In this document: positions 1-12,870 of the stretch, in pieces | How the letters are laid out: each line of letters opens with the position of its first letter | Numbering within the stretch: position 1 is the stretch's first letter | Assembly: GCA_027422505.1 (NCBI GenBank) | Contig: JAPQWV010000326.1 | Location: 186,001-250,000 of the forward strand | Direction: 5' to 3' | DNA from: Craterostigma plantagineum | Taxonomy: Eukaryota > Streptophyta > Magnoliopsida > Lamiales > Linderniaceae | Length of the DNA: 64,000 nt | Made by a program: the position numbers and the translations under genes | Notes under the pieces: generated by a model | Seen by the model: the letters and a program-made list of their open reading frames with translations, nothing else | Database searches by the model: none | Told to the model about the DNA's origin: nothing

Positions 1-1996
1 CTGCCGCCGCCGACGGGGAGGAGGTTTGAGGCGGAGCGGAATGGCAGAATAGTAAACCCACCGCCGCCGCCGCCGCAGCAGCAGCTTCAATTGGGGACGG
101 TTCTCACTCGACAGCAGTCTAATGACAACCCACCGCCGCCGCCGCAGCAGCAACTTGCGGCGGTGCCAACAAAGGATAAATCAGTCGATCCACAGCCGTC
201 CAAGGACAGCCTTCTTCCACCGCAGAGATTTGAGGCGGTGCCCATGGGTGGTGGTCGAATTTCCCCCAATCCACAACAGCCGTCTGACGAAAACCCTAAT
301 TCGTCAGGTCCACCCCCTCCTCCGCCTCCTCCACCAAATAGCCGTGCTTCTCCACCGGCGCCGCCGCCTCCACGACCACCACCTGCCGGCGGCTCATCAT
401 CGGCTCAATCTGTGAAATCCCTGGCGCCGTCTTCACCGGGAGGAGAAGGGAGTTCGACGAGTAAAGGGAAGGAAGAACGAGCTAAGCTCAAGCCACTGCA
501 TTGGGACAAAGTGAATCCAAATGCTAATCACTCCATGGTTTGGGACAAAATCGACAATGGCTCTTTCAAGTAAGCCATTTGATCGATTATGAATTTGATT
601 AATCGCCAATCCTATTCCCCTCCTTTGATCTCGAATGTGATTTTTGAATGAATGCAGGTTTGATGGTGATTTAATGGAAGCACTCTTTGGCTACGTAGCT
701 ACAAACAGAAAATCCCCCAAAACAGACAGTGCTTTAACAGATGATGATCGGAATAATAAACCCATTCCTCCTCCTCAATCGCAAGTCTTCATCCTCGAAA
801 CACGCAAATCTCAGAACACAGCAATCGTCGTCAAGTCTCTAGGAGTCACACGCAAGGAGATCATCGATGCGCTAACGGAGGGTCGTGGACTGAACCCAGA
901 CGCACTAGAGAAGCTCGCCAGAATCTCACCAACGGAAGAAGAACAGTCTCGGATCCTTGCCTTCAACGGCGACCCCACGAGGCTGGCAGACGCAGAGTCT
1001 TTCATATATCACGTCCTCAAGGCCGTCCCCTCTGCTTTCGAACGTTTCAACGCCATGCTTTTCAGATCGAACTACGATGCAGAGGTTTCGAACGTCAGAG
1101 GATCTCTGAAGACGCTCGAATCAGCCTGCAACGAGCTAAGAACGCGGGGGATGTTCTTGAAACTATTGGAAGCAGTGCTAAAAGCTGGGAATAGACTGAA
1201 CGCAGGGACTTCGAGGGGAAACGCGCAAGCATTCAACCTTAACGCTCTGAGGAAGTTGTCCGACGTTAAGAGCACGGATGGCAAGACGACTCTTCTTCAG
1301 TTCGTGGTTCAAGAAGTCGTCAGAGCAGAAGGGAAGCGATGCGTTCTTAGCAGAAATCGCAGCTTAAGCAGGACAAGCAGCGATGCAGACAGCGAAAAAT
1401 CGGACAGCCGGTGTTCTGCTTCAAAAGATGATCAAGAAAGAGAATACATGAAGCTTGGCTTGCCCGTGATTGGTGGGTTGAGCACGGAGTTCTCTAACGT
1501 GAAGAAAGCAGCGAGTTTGAACTACGACGTTATCTTCCACACATGCTCAGCTCTAGAACAGCAGGTGATTGAAACACGGAGAACGGTAGATCAGCAATGT
1601 GGAGATGATAGCAACGGGGGATTTGCAGCTGAGATGAGAGGCTTCCTCGATTCGGCGGAGGTGGAAGCCAAAGCTGTAAAGGAGGAGCGAGGGAGAATCA
1701 TGGAGCTGGTGAAGAAGACGACTGATTATTACCAGACGGGAAGTTGGAAGGAAAAGAATGCGAATCCACTGCAACTGTTTGTGGTAGTTAGAGATTTCTT
1801 GGAAATGGTGGATCGAGTTTGTATAGACATATCGAGAGATGTACAGCAGAAGCGAAAATCTACGACGACTTCCTTGGCTGTTGGTGGATCGTCTTCTTCG
1901 CCGAGGGTCTTTCGATTCCCTAAACTGCCTCCTAATTTCATGTCGAGTGATGAGAACGACGACGATGATAATTCAGCAGAGGAGAGACATGATTGA
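1..1996 (+). CDS. Formin-like protein (FH1-FH2), 5' end outside the window
   Basis: Actin-nucleating formin. The frame is open from base 1, so the N-terminus (in class I plant formins a signal peptide and membrane anchor) lies outside the window. Exon A runs 1-569 and exon B 658-1996, with donor GTAAGC at 570 and acceptor AATGCAG at 655-657; the phase is kept (SFK|FDGD). A proline-rich FH1 region with runs of 8-9 prolines (about 300-400) precedes the FH2 domain, which starts at [10 protein letters not shown]. The conserved FH2 signature [16 protein letters not shown] is near 1190-1240. The visible part is about 635 residues and ends in an acidic tail. FH2 binds actin barbed ends and FH1 recruits profilin-actin. 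The family call is secure; the orthologue (FH4/FH8-like) is a guess. Confidence 0.93.
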
Positions 1997-2421
1997 ACTT
2001 CTTGTTGTTGAGAGCTCCTCGTACGTACATACATATACTGATTTGAAGCATGTTGTTTGATTTCTTTTCAAATGTCCTTTTGTTTTGCTCAAGTTTATTA
2101 ATTAATATTCTTTACATTTCTCAGGAATGATTGTCATTTGCTTTGAACCAAAGAGAAAACGGCTACTTTACTTGGCCCAATTTTTGTTTTCTTAGCTTCC
2201 ACGTTGCATTACGATCATCAAAACTCAAAAGGATCGATCAATCAAGAATACAAGTTGAAGAACAAGTGCAATGTTACAGCAACCAAACAAATAACCAAAA
2301 CTTGGCTCCTACAATGAAAGGAAAGGAACCTGAATAGAATAAAATCAATCAAATGAATCCTCTCTAACTAACAACAAATTTGATCTCTACATAAATTTAA
2401 TCGGTAAGAACATCCCAGCAC
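1997..2421. other. Intergenic spacer between convergent formin and GATL genes
   Basis: About 425 bp of AT-rich sequence. It must hold both 3' UTRs and polyadenylation regions, because the formin (+) and GATL (-) genes converge here. No further gene is visible; the 68-codon ORF at 2131-2337 has no recognisable motif. Confidence 0.6.
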
Positions 2422-3477
2422 CTAGTTAGTTTTCATCATGAGATCGTAGGGCTCCCATAGATGATCCAAGGGACAAGGCCTCTTCTGATCGAGCCTAAGC
2501 CAGGGCTTCCCCTTTCCGCTCCAGTGCATCAGGCTCACTGGACCACGGTGCATCGCCCTGCAAGAACCTGCCACGTTGTCTCCGCCGAGCCCGTGCTGGT
2601 TCCAACGGTGGTCGATGGCCTCCACATTGCCGGCGAACACCAGCAAGAACGGCGGGAGAGAGCCGAGCTCGTAGATCCTCGTCTTCCTCTGCACCTCCAT
2701 CCACCTCTCTATCCTCTCCCTAAAATGCCCCTCTCTCCACTTCGCCAGATCCATCACCATCACGCCCGTGTTGAAGTAGCAAGGCCTTCTCGACCCGAAT
2801 GTCCGGGTCAGTCTCGGGTCGGACCAGAATGCGTCGGTGAAGTACTTGGTGAAGTTGGCGTGGCAGTACTCGGGGGCGGCGATGATTCTCCCGCCGGAGA
2901 TCTCGACTTCCCAGAGCTTTTTCACGTCGTCGACCAGGATGAGATCCGAGTCGAGGTAGATGACCCGATCCACGGACCGGTCCAAGATGTCTCCGAGGTA
3001 GTTTCGGGCGTAGTTCAGCGGGTTTTCCAGCGCCGACCGGACCGACGGAGAGATCAGGTTCATGACGGCGTCTTCCCGGAAAATGTACACCTTGAAGCTC
3101 AGCGACGGGAAAACCGAGCGGACCAATCGGGTCAGGATGCGCGGGCTGCTGTTCGGGTCGAACTCGGCTGCGACGAAGTGGAAGAATACGTTCTCCGGGC
3201 AGGTGGCGTGTCGGAGGACGGAGTGGACGGCGGCGAGTGAGCCGCGGAGGTACTCGGAGTCGAGGGTCATGGCCACGTGGACGAATTGGGGGTCGCCGCC
3301 AAGTGGGCATTCTTGTGGGCTGTTGCGGTATTGAGGTGCTTCGGAGAATCCGATGTGGCGGTGGTGGTCTTGTGGTGTCGTACGGGTGCCGTAGGAGATC
3401 GACGGCGAGGATAGGAGGAGGACGATGAAGAAGAAGAATCCGACGGCGGAGGTCGCCGGATGGGGAAGAAGAACCAT
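2422..3477 (-). CDS. Galacturonosyltransferase-like protein (GATL, GT8 family)
   Basis: A single uninterrupted exon of 351 codons, the usual length and intronless structure of plant GATL genes. A hydrophobic N-terminal segment (residues about 10-30, FFFFIVLLL) is a signal peptide or anchor for the Golgi lumen. GT8 motifs are present: [11 protein letters not shown] with the metal-binding DxD near residue 176, [22 protein letters not shown] and the C-terminal HWSGKGKPW. GATLs are implicated in pectin and xylan synthesis; the donor and acceptor here are not known. The coding sequence is much more GC-rich than its surroundings. Start is the first ATG of the frame, 58 nt below a TATA box. Confidence 0.95.
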   Translation of the reverse strand: MVLLPHPATSAVGFFFFIVLLLSSPSISYGTRTTPQDHHRHIGFSEAPQYRNSPQECPLGGDPQFVHVAMTLDSEYLRGSLAAVHSVLRHATCPENVFFHFVAAEFDPNSSPRILTRLVRSVFPSLSFKVYIFREDAVMNLISPSVRSALENPLNYARNYLGDILDRSVDRVIYLDSDLILVDDVKKLWEVEISGGRIIAAPEYCHANFTKYFTDAFWSDPRLTRTFGSRRPCYFNTGVMVMDLAKWREGHFRERIERWMEVQRKTRIYELGSLPPFLLVFAGNVEAIDHRWNQHGLGGDNVAGSCRAMHRGPVSLMHWSGKGKPWLRLDQKRPCPLDHLWEPYDLMMKTN

Positions 3478-3534
3478 TTCGTTTGAGGGTTGGAATGTGA
3501 ATGGATGAACACACTGTGCGAGTGTGTATGTATT

Positions 3535-3542
3535 TATTTATA
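3535..3542 (-). promoter_or_regulatory. TATA box of the GATL gene
   Basis: On the minus strand the sequence reads TATAAATA inside a longer TA-rich stretch, 58 nt upstream of the GATL ATG at 3477. The short spacing implies a very short 5' leader. Confidence 0.5.
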
Positions 3543-3549
3543 TATGTAT

Positions 3550-5510
3550 ATACAGACGAGTCAATGGAATGTAAACAAGGGTACATGTTTGTAATGTAAT
3601 TACATTTTTAATCGTAGTTAAAAAGTTTTGTGATTCTGATTTGACGAAAAAGACGCGTTTCGGTCACTTTTTTCTATTACAGCGTGAATTAGGTAGGAAG
3701 GAAGGAAGGAAGGTAGTAATAATTAGTTAATTATCAAATTTATTGTCTTAACTTTATTACCGTAGATGAATTTTGGGTTTTGAAAATTATTTAGTCGGTC
3801 TTTGGTCAAAGTTGACAAATCTCCAACGTGTTTTTTTTTAAAGAAATTAGCGTGTTTTGTGAAAATTGCTGTTTGACTTGTCTTTTAATTTTGCCATGTA
3901 TCTGTACGTTTTTTTTATACAACTCTATTAAATTTTAAAAAGATAAAGTTATGATTATATGCATATCAAAGATTGCTATTTAATAAATATTGGATAAGTC
4001 GGATTATTGTTTGATGCTTTGAAATAAAATGGAAGTATGGGGTGCTGTATCTATTTCTTTTATTTAAAAAAGAATATCAATCGGCTGAAGTAGACGCGAT
4101 CTCATGAAGCTTCGACATTAAGAAAATATAATAACATGATAATTATAAGTATTTAAAAAGAAAGTTTGGTTCTCGCTAGATACGTGGACCACCATTACGA
4201 TAAGAAATACGTCATGTCTGGTTGTATAGTTGGTAATAATACTTAAGGTGGTTGCACTATACATGGATTTTAAAAATTATAAATTGTTTAAATTAAACAC
4301 AATAATTAGTTAGTAGGTAAACATTATTGATGGTTATTTATTTTAGGCAGGAATTCTCATTCGTCATCGCATAATAATAAAAAAAGGATTTGGAAATTTA
4401 ATTTACAATGTAATTTTAGTTATTGATTATTTGTTGGACACTATCTATGGACAAGGAATATTATTTGCTTTGTGAACAAGGTTGGTTTGGGCAAGTAATA
4501 TAATGTTGATCGCTTCGAATATAATTACTTAAGTTTAAACTAATTTAATTTATAAAATTGATTTGTATTGTGTGCCAGCTGGAAATGAGATTGCCACGTG
4601 CTCACGTGCTTCCTTTTCTTGCCATGTTAGGCAAGTATCGATATTTATTGTCCCTTTATTACTCGGAAACAATTACGTAATTAGAAAATGCAAGTTATTC
4701 TTGTCATTATTTACGTCTTAGTGAATTATTTTTATAAGAGAACACATATTGTTGAGTTGAAATACAAGGAGGATGAGAATATTAACTGTGCATTCTGAAG
4801 GATCGGGAAAGCCAAAGTACATTTTTAACTAAGTGATGTTTCAGAGCCTAGGATTCTCTGACAATAGCATACTTTACTAATAATGTTGGTATTATTACCA
4901 ATATTAATTAGTAAAAAAGCATTCGTGTTTTTATCAAAGTGCCATTGGCTCTATTCTCACTGAAAACAGGTCAGGCAAATGTGTTGTTTTTTGTCTGTAT
5001 ATCACCAGTCTGCTGTCAATAAATCAGAAGTGAGAATAAAAGTGGAACAAGCTTTCCTCTTTTGAGGCATTTTGTGTTTCCTTCTATTTTTATGTTCTTT
5101 TCTTTCCTCCAATTTTAACTTGGTATGATTTTGCGGTTATGGTTTGAATTATTTCTACATGATTTTCAAGGATCTAGCTAGGTAATATAGGATGAATGGC
5201 AGAAGAAAAAGGATTCAAATGAATTGCAGAACTAACCACAAGCCAACGACATGTAAATAATGGCTTCTTGCGTAGAACACAGAAAAGCTAACAAGAACAT
5301 GAGGTTATATATATCACAATTCATTTGGTGCCTACCGCGCCGAAAGATATCAACACTTACCAAGCGATAATTCAACTCGGTAATGAATCACTTATTTGTC
5401 TTGGATCCAAGTCCACTTAACTATACCAAAAAAACAGGGGAAGGGTGGTTTCAAGATTCTATTCTAAGCTGTTATAATATTGGCCACGCCAAGCTGGCAT
5501 ATATCACAAT
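3550..5510. other. AT-rich intergenic region, no gene seen
   Basis: Between the divergent GATL promoter and the 3' end of the PDH E1 alpha gene. It holds homopolymer runs, a short GGAA tandem repeat near 3695-3712 and CACGTG near 4596. No ORF here resembles a known protein and I see no transposon termini. Confidence 0.5.
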
Positions 5511-7755
5511 TCATGGAAGGGTGACCCTCAGTTCCTTTCTATCTGCCCCAAATGACTGCATTCATTCATACGTTAGACATTCATTATAAAGGCATTGATA
5601 AATAGAATTGATTGACTGATGAAAAGGTTATGAGAAGGAAGGCACCTCAGTTGCCAAGCCCTTGACGTAAACGTTAGTGAATAGCTGAGAAGGATCAGGG
5701 AAGGCACTCTCCTGCACAATCAAGAGAGAGTTAATTGAGTGAGTGACTACTCAGTAAGAACCATAAATTTTCCACATTGAAAAAATTTTCTGATTACCAA
5801 CCTTAGCCTTGGCGATGGCATCATCGACCTCTTTCCTTACTTCTTTCTCAGTATCTTTCAGATCCTTTTCAGTAGCTAGATCATGAGCTAATATCAGCTT
5901 TCTCACCCTTTCAATTGGATCACGGTCCTATTCAGTGTCATAATATATATCATCATCATCATGTCATAGGGTTAATAAGCCCATCTTATCATTTTAGATA
6001 CGGCAAAAAACAGATAAATCATATGCACCTGTCTAACACCACTGATCTCATCACGAGTACGATATGTGCTCCCAGGATCAGACATAGAGTGCCCGTGATA
6101 CCTGTAAGTGTCCATCTCAAGGATCTGTAAAAATAAAAAAGACAATAGCCCGACTTAGACATTACATAAACACCACTCTTTTTTCTAATTACTGTCTGTC
6201 TGCATTGCCGTTCAAATTAAATAAGCCAGAAGAAATAACAAAACAGACTCACAATGGGTCCGTTCTTAAGGGCGTGTTCCTTAGCAAACTTGCATGCTTG
6301 CTTCACTGCGAGGACATCCATGCCATCCACCTGTCCTTGCAAGAATAAATCCACATGTGCTTCGCCTACATATGATTGAGAAACACAAAAATATGCAAAC
6401 TCACCTTCAACCCAGGAGCATAATCTCCTCTCTTGTAATAAGCTGGGCTTTTCGCAGCACGCCATTCTGCTGTTCCCATCCCATCTACATATCGTTGTTA
6501 CCAAAGAAAAAATCTATGGGTCAGTTGAGAGCTGGGAATCGAGTCGCTCTCTCCAGTTTTTCCCATCCGAAAAAATGAGCATGACAGGTATAGCATGAAA
6601 GAATAAAACAGTGCATGTCAAGGTACAGAAAAAAATGATAACAACAACATTGTCAACAACATAATCATCTGAAAGCAGCAGCCGAATGAATCTATTCAAT
6701 TAATCACCATCAAAATAACCTTTTGATGACCATATCATGGATGATGTGTGTAACACTGACTGACTAATATTCGACAATTCACTCAGATTCTAACCTTACA
6801 AGAAATATTTGAACTATAGAGACAGTGCAATCAACCTAGATGAATCTTCTGTCCTAAAAAATCGATAATTAACCGAGAAAGCTTGTCATCAGATTACAGT
6901 CAACCAATTCACACGCAAAATCTGCTCCAATCTCTGATTTCCCGAATTGATTAACTCTACAGTCTCCTTCATTCATCTAATCCAACAAAACACGAAATGA
7001 GGGGGGGGAGGGGGGACAAAGAAAGAAAAAGCGAGAATCTTACAGTGATTATTCTCGCAGACTAAGATTGCAGGCAAATCCCACAAAGCCGCCATATTCA
7101 ATGCCTCGAACAGCTGCCCTTGATTGGCCGCCCCATCTCCGTACATGGCAAACGTCACGCTCTCATCCTTGGAATACTTCTGAGCGAAAGCCAGCCCACA
7201 TCCGAGTGGAACCTGAGCTCCCACAATCCCATGCCCACCGTAAAACCCACCTTCCTTCCGATAAAAATGCATCGATCCACCTTTCCCTTTAGAGCACCCA
7301 TCGATTCTCCCCATCAATTCAGCGAAGGTCTCCAATAGAGTGCCTCCCCGGGCCAAAAAGGTACAGTGGTCTCTGTAGGCCGTGATTACGCAGTCTTTGC
7401 GAGTAATAGCAGCTTCCATGCCGACGGCGACGGCCTCCTGCCCGTCGTAGAGGTGACAGAATCCGCGGATGAGCTTCGATTTGTACAATGAATCGGCGGC
7501 GATCTCCATACGACGCATGAGGGCCATCGTTCGGAAAAAGGAGAGGAGCTCGGAGGAAGTGGTCTCCACGGATCGAGACGGCGGGGCATCGAGGTTGTGG
7601 GTGGTGAAGGGAACGGAGGTTTCGATTGTTAGAGTTTGTGTTGTTGTAGAGAGATGACGGAGGATAAGTGCTTTCTGACCGAGAAAAGAAGCGCCGCGGC
7701 GGTGGTGGGCGAGGAGAGACAACATGCTTGGTTTGATTAGAAATATCATTTTCAT
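5511..7755 (-). CDS. Pyruvate dehydrogenase E1 component subunit alpha, mitochondrial
   Basis: Seven coding exons on the minus strand: 7755-7044, 6484-6405, 6330-6253, 6124-6029, 5927-5802, 5711-5646 and 5555-5511, all GT-AG, total 401 codons including stop. An N-terminal mitochondrial presequence is followed by the E1 alpha core: [38 protein letters not shown], then the thiamine-diphosphate motif that starts GDGAANQGQ and ends at ENNH|Y. The phosphorylation loop [12 protein letters not shown] is in exon 4. The last exon is only 45 nt and encodes [14 protein letters not shown]; without it the frame would end early at a TAA in the last intron. It acts in the matrix in the pyruvate dehydrogenase complex, with E1 beta, decarboxylating pyruvate. 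Confidence 0.95.
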
Positions 7756-7762
7756 GGTTGAT

Positions 7763-7818
7763 TTGCATTTTTTAACAAAAGGGAACGTTTCCTATTTTAA
7801 TTAAACAAAAGGGAACGG
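7763..7818. repeat. Short direct duplication in the PDH E1 alpha leader
   Basis: The 14-mer AACAAAAGGGAACG occurs twice, about 34 nt apart, directly upstream of the PDH E1 alpha ATG (on its minus strand). It is probably a small local duplication in the 5' leader or core promoter. Confidence 0.5.
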
Positions 7819-7849
7819 ATCGAAAGTTACTGAAATACCCCAACTTAAC

Positions 7850-8085
7850 TAGCATTTATTCGAGTAATTAAAAAATTCGAATTAATTCGAATAATTTTTT
7901 TTTTATTCGAATTTATTCGAATTAATCAATTCGAGTAAAAAAAACTCGAATTGAAAAATATTAATTCGAATTTTTAATTCGAATTTTTTTTTACTCGAAT
8001 AAGTGTTATTTTGCTATTCGAATTCACTCGAATAGTTCGAATAAAATATTCGAATAAATCGTTTTTTACTCGAAACGTCGATTTC
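7850..8085. repeat. Dense array of TTCGAA palindromes
   Basis: About 230 bp of AT-rich sequence with nine copies of the palindrome TTCGAA and several ACTCGAA or TTCGAGT variants, separated by A/T runs. It lies about 100 bp upstream of the PDH E1 alpha start. No terminal inverted repeat or target duplication was found, so I describe it as a degenerate simple repeat. Confidence 0.65.
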
Positions 8086-9393
8086 AAGCTCAAAAACACG
8101 AAAATTCACCCAGATTTGGGGTTAATACATGTAAGAATCACGAACTCATCGATTAAAATCTCATTTCGACATGAAATTTCAGTCGAGCGGATCAAAATGA
8201 TAATCAAACACTTGGATTTTTTTTTTTTAAACACCCAATCCCTTTTTTTAATTAGAAAACCTAGAATCCTCTTTTTTTAATTTCACACAAAAGTAATCCT
8301 ATTTAACAAAAAAATCCCATTTTCATGGATGGCAACGTTTTATCCTTATCAACGTCATTCATCCATTACCAATACTGTAATTGGGCCACACGGTTGTAAG
8401 TGGGCCCATTTTCAGCTTACGGCCCACCGTGTAGGGAGGTTATTACTTATCCGACTATATAATATGAAACTAGGTTGATGAATGGACTTAACCACTAAAT
8501 ACCGAGATTAATCATATACAGAATCTGTCAATTAACAATTAATGGGGTTTCCCCTTCATCTCATTTGATTAATTGTTCTTTCTTCGACTAAAATATTATG
8601 TTTTCTTGAAGGTAAATAAAGTTGGCTAAACGACATCTACGGTTTTCGACCACCAATTTGCCAACCACCGGCGCCAAGAAAGAATTGATTGTTATTCAAG
8701 TCCAATTTGTGCACTTTGCATATCCAACCACACTTACTACTACGTTATATTTATTTGGTGTAGTGATTTGTTAATATTATACGATGATATGACATAAGAA
8801 TTAAGATAGAAGAGATAGTTTGTCGGTCCCTATTGCACGTTCCCAGCTTTTATTTTTTTTTTCAGTTACACGTTCGTCACCAAAGATAGCCGTCTGTCCC
8901 ACATGCTATCGCTACCATCAACATTCATCAATATTAATTTCTTCTCCAAAAAATACAACAATTATCTTTCTGAAAAATATTAAAGATGTTAACTTCTCAA
9001 CACTTATCTATTTCACGCCTATAAAAGTAAATCTTTTAGCGTTGTTGGGTATATTCTCTTGCTGTAATTGAAATAAAAGGAAACAATAATTAAATATTTT
9101 AATTATTTACCATGTTTGTTTAAAGAACATTCCCAGTTAAGATTTCTTCACCCCCACTTCATTGATTCATCTTTTCATCAATCAATCTACTTAAGAAATA
9201 TCGCCACAACTAAATATCATATCTTATCAGCGTCATATTCTCATCTTTCCTATCCTTTTGCTGATCCGATACAGACTCGTCCCATTGACGAAATTTACAA
9301 TTGATTTTTTCTACTTAATACTGTAATCTTTTCATTTTTTTTCTAGCAATTCTAGCAAACGAATTGTCGGAAAGTTGTGATTTTTGAGTGGAG
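8086..9393. other. Divergent intergenic region upstream of PDH E1 alpha and DnaJ
   Basis: AT-rich DNA between two divergently transcribed genes, so it should contain both promoters. The small ORFs at 8820-9071 and 9116-9304 have no recognisable domain and probably lie in the DnaJ promoter or leader. Confidence 0.5.
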
Positions 9394-9949
9394 ATGGGTG
9401 TGGATTACTACAACATAATGAAGGTTTCCAAGAACGCAACGGAGGAGGATGTTAAGAAATCATACAAGAGGTTGGCTATGAAGTGGCACCCAGATAAAAA
9501 CGCTGTGAACACCGCTGAAGCTGAGGCCATGTTTAAGATGATAAGCGAAGCTTACGATGTGCTGAGCGACCCACACAAGAGGCAGATCTATGATTTGTAT
9601 GGCGAGGAAGGGTTGAAGAGTCGGTTGGGCATTGCTAAAGAGAGGGAATTTCCAGGTAATGGACGGGGGTTCAATTTCAGCCCAAGGAATGCGGAGGACA
9701 TTTTCGACGGGTTTTTTAGCGATATGGGTGTTAAAGAAGAGAAGAAAGGCAGCACAACTCTTGTTGGTAATAATGGCCGTCGTAAGAAATTGGCAAAAGC
9801 TGCTCCGATGGAAACGAAGTTGGGGTGTACCTTGGAGGACTTGTATAACGGAACTACGAGGAAGATGAAGATATCAAGGGTTACACTTGATGAGGCTGGG
9901 TAGGCGATACTTACCATTTTCTTTTGCTTCCATTGTGCTAAATTGTGTG

Positions 9950-9986
<37 letters not shown>

Positions 9987-10820
9987 CTACCTTTAGTTGG
10001 GATATGATGATTGATGATGAATCTTGGGTTTACTTGGTTGACTTGATGTTGCAGCCTGGAGGGTATATTAAGTGAAATCCATGGTGGTGATGATGATGAA
10101 TTAAGGGAAACTTGATTGAGTGATGAATAGTTTAGTTATTCATGTGGATTATTAGTCGGCTCTCTGTTCAGAGACCCTCCTTTCTTCTTACATCATCTGT
10201 ACTTGTTCGTTATCCTTTCTTTTTCTCATTCGGTGCTGCTTACGTTTGATTGACACACAAAGCAGAATCGTGATTGGGGGAGTTTTACGTTGAAATCGAT
10301 TAGGTGTGATTTGAACCAATTGAGTTAGTCGATATGTGTTTTTCACGTGCAAATTCGTCATTGCAGGAAGCTGGGGACGGTTGATGAGGTGTTGGCCATA
10401 GAGATCAAACCAGGTTGGAAGAAGGGTACAAAGATTACATTTCCTGAGAAAGGAAACCATGAAAGTGGTTGTGCACCTGGGGACTTAATCTTTGTGGTTG
10501 ATGAGAAGCCTCATCCTACTTTCAAAAGGGTTGGGAATGATCTCATCATGCGTCAGAAGATCTCTCTGCTCGAAGCTCTAACGGGAAAGACTCTCCTCAT
10601 TACGACCTTGGACGATCGAACCCTGACAGTTAGGGTGTCTGACGTCGTCAAGCCGAGTCAAGAAATTGTGATTAGGAACGAAGGAATGCCCATACATAAA
10701 GAGAAGGGCGAGAAGGGAAATCTGAGGATTAAGTTCGATATCAAGTTTCCATCGAGTCTCACCTCTGATCAGAAATCAGATTTGAAAAGGGTTTTGTTGG
10801 GAAGGTCATCCATCATATAG
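9394..10820 (+). CDS. DnaJ (HSP40) co-chaperone, type II / DNAJB-like
   Basis: Two exons, 9394-9899 and 10367-10820, joined in phase (EAG|GKLGTVDE); 319 residues. Residues 1-70 are a J domain ([20 protein letters not shown]) with the HPD tripeptide in MKWHPDKN that stimulates HSP70 ATPase activity. A short glycine-poor linker containing [16 protein letters not shown] is followed by the C-terminal substrate-binding domains ([48 protein letters not shown]). There is no zinc-finger region, hence type II. ATG at 9394 is chosen because it gives the canonical MGVDYY start. The intron holds a run of about 23 T. Likely cytosolic or nuclear. Confidence 0.94.
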
Positions 10821-11423
10821 AGTAGTAGAATAGTTTCTTCTGCTTCTGCCTTGTTGCCTTTCTTGAGTTATATCGAAAGGTTATTTACTATCAAGCAAGT
10901 AAGTGTATATATATATATATATATATACATATATACTGAAGTTAGTACTACAGTATAGAGGTTAATGATGTGTATATATATGGCATAGTGAAGTAGAGCA
11001 AGCAAATAGACTCTTCTTGCTTTCCTTATCTTTACTACGTATGTTATGTTTCTCCAACTTCAGCAGCAGCTACTTCAGCTGTGAACCCGTCTTCAGATTT
11101 AATATTTGTTTCGTTAATGATGATTACGAACTGTAATGTCTTTTAATTATGTGTTGACGTTTGTCCTGTTTTGTGAGATTCAGTCTAAACTAAATGCTTA
11201 TTTGGGCAGTTACTGTAACTATTATGGTTATAAGCGGTCAATTTATATACATTTGTGTCCTACCTATCCTATCCTAACCGAGTCCAAAAGCAATTCCGAA
11301 AAACACAAGATTCTTGTCCGAGCAACTTCTTTGCATAACAGAAGATTGTTCTGATTCTTTTCTAAATAAATAATCATTAAAAAAACATGCGGCAGTTTCA
11401 CGAACATATACCATAATATACAT

Positions 11424-11431
11424 AACACACA

Positions 11432-11493
<62 letters not shown>
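11424..11493. repeat. Compound microsatellite (CA)n(GA)n
   Basis: A run of CA dinucleotides with one interruption leads directly into GA dinucleotides, then into a GAGCTC-rich palindromic tail (GAGCTCGAGCTCGAGCTC). Likely length-polymorphic. Confidence 0.9.
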
Positions 11494-11497
<4 letters not shown>

Positions 11498-12870
11498 AGC
11501 TCGAGCTCGAGCTCTATGCCACTAATATGTCTCTTGCTTGACCTTTCTTTCTATCTATGTACGAACTTAATACGATAAGGAATATACAATACGATTATGA
11601 ACACAACTGTAACTAAAACTCATTTTAGAAAATAAGAAGCACATATAATTTTATAGAGAGAACTTTTTTAATGCATACTAACATTATAATTAGCCTTAAA
11701 GAAGGGGCACGTAGTTGGAAATATCATAATATGCATATCAGATGGATGGAGAGCAAAGCTTGTTATTAATACATTGCTCTGAAAATTGCAATTTCTACGG
11801 GACACGTGTTCCACTGAATTCGAAGAATTAAATCCCTCGCATCTTAGACTTGAAACATTTACTTTATACTTATATGTATATATGTTAAAAATGATTTGAT
11901 TTCAAAAGATTGGACCCGCTAGATATCCAAGTTATGTGAATGAGAAATGAACAGCATGCCATAGGTGGGATGGGAAATGTGGGGCAGCACAAAAGACATT
12001 CATGTTAAATATTTATGAACAATGTTTACGGGTTTAAATATTTTATTGTGGATTATAGATTTGATGCTTTCCATTTTCCCACTGCACACACAATCAATCA
12101 GTGATGTAGCTTATTATTAAGTCTGTGATACCTTTTTAACGGTTTATGAGATTACAGTCAGAGTTTCTGCGTCCCAGAAGATAATAAAAAAATAATTAAG
12201 TTTTTTGTCAATCATGAATCTCACACCTTTGACATATTAGCCGTTTTAGGTGGGAATTAATGTATCATGACCTTCTTGCTTGAGATTTTTTTATAATACC
12301 AGTATGCTGAGTCAATTGTGAGTGTGACACATTCATATTGTATTATACTGTTAATATAAAACAATATGCTCAGTTTAGCTTGCTTGTTTTCACTAAACAA
12401 TCATATAGAATTCGTTAGGTAAATAAAACAACTGGAGGTCTGACCTTTAGAAGGATGATCTGATTTTATCATTTCATTGAGACATATTATTTCTTAACAT
12501 ATTATTAACTGATAATTGATATCATCATCTTGACCTATATTTGATTCTGAAATTCATACTAAGCTGTAATTAACAAAATATAAAGAAAAACGAGTTCATG
12601 ATGCACCAATTTCCGCTTTCTCGTTTGAACTTTCTCCCTTGTCGTTCTATTATATTGCTCAAGCTTCAGGCATGACTTATGACGTATATGATTTATATAT
12701 CATATTTGTTTCGAGTTTAAGATATGACACATGCATTTAGCTGCGGAGAGAAAACAAAAAACAGTCTAATAATGGTTTAATTTAACTGAGAGTTCTGCTT
12801 CTTAATGACAAAAATACATACCACAAACATGGTAGCATTTCGAGGTGAATCTATAGAAAAATATCCAATT

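Noticed and set aside
2461..3240. 259-codon ORF on the + strand
   Set aside because: It is antisense to the GATL coding exon, whose high GC keeps other frames open; it has no known domain.
5383..5589. 68-codon + strand ORF
   Set aside because: It overlaps the last exon of PDH E1 alpha on the opposite strand and has no supporting motif.
11264..11464. Cys/Val-rich ORFs
   Set aside because: They are antisense translations of the (CA)n microsatellite.
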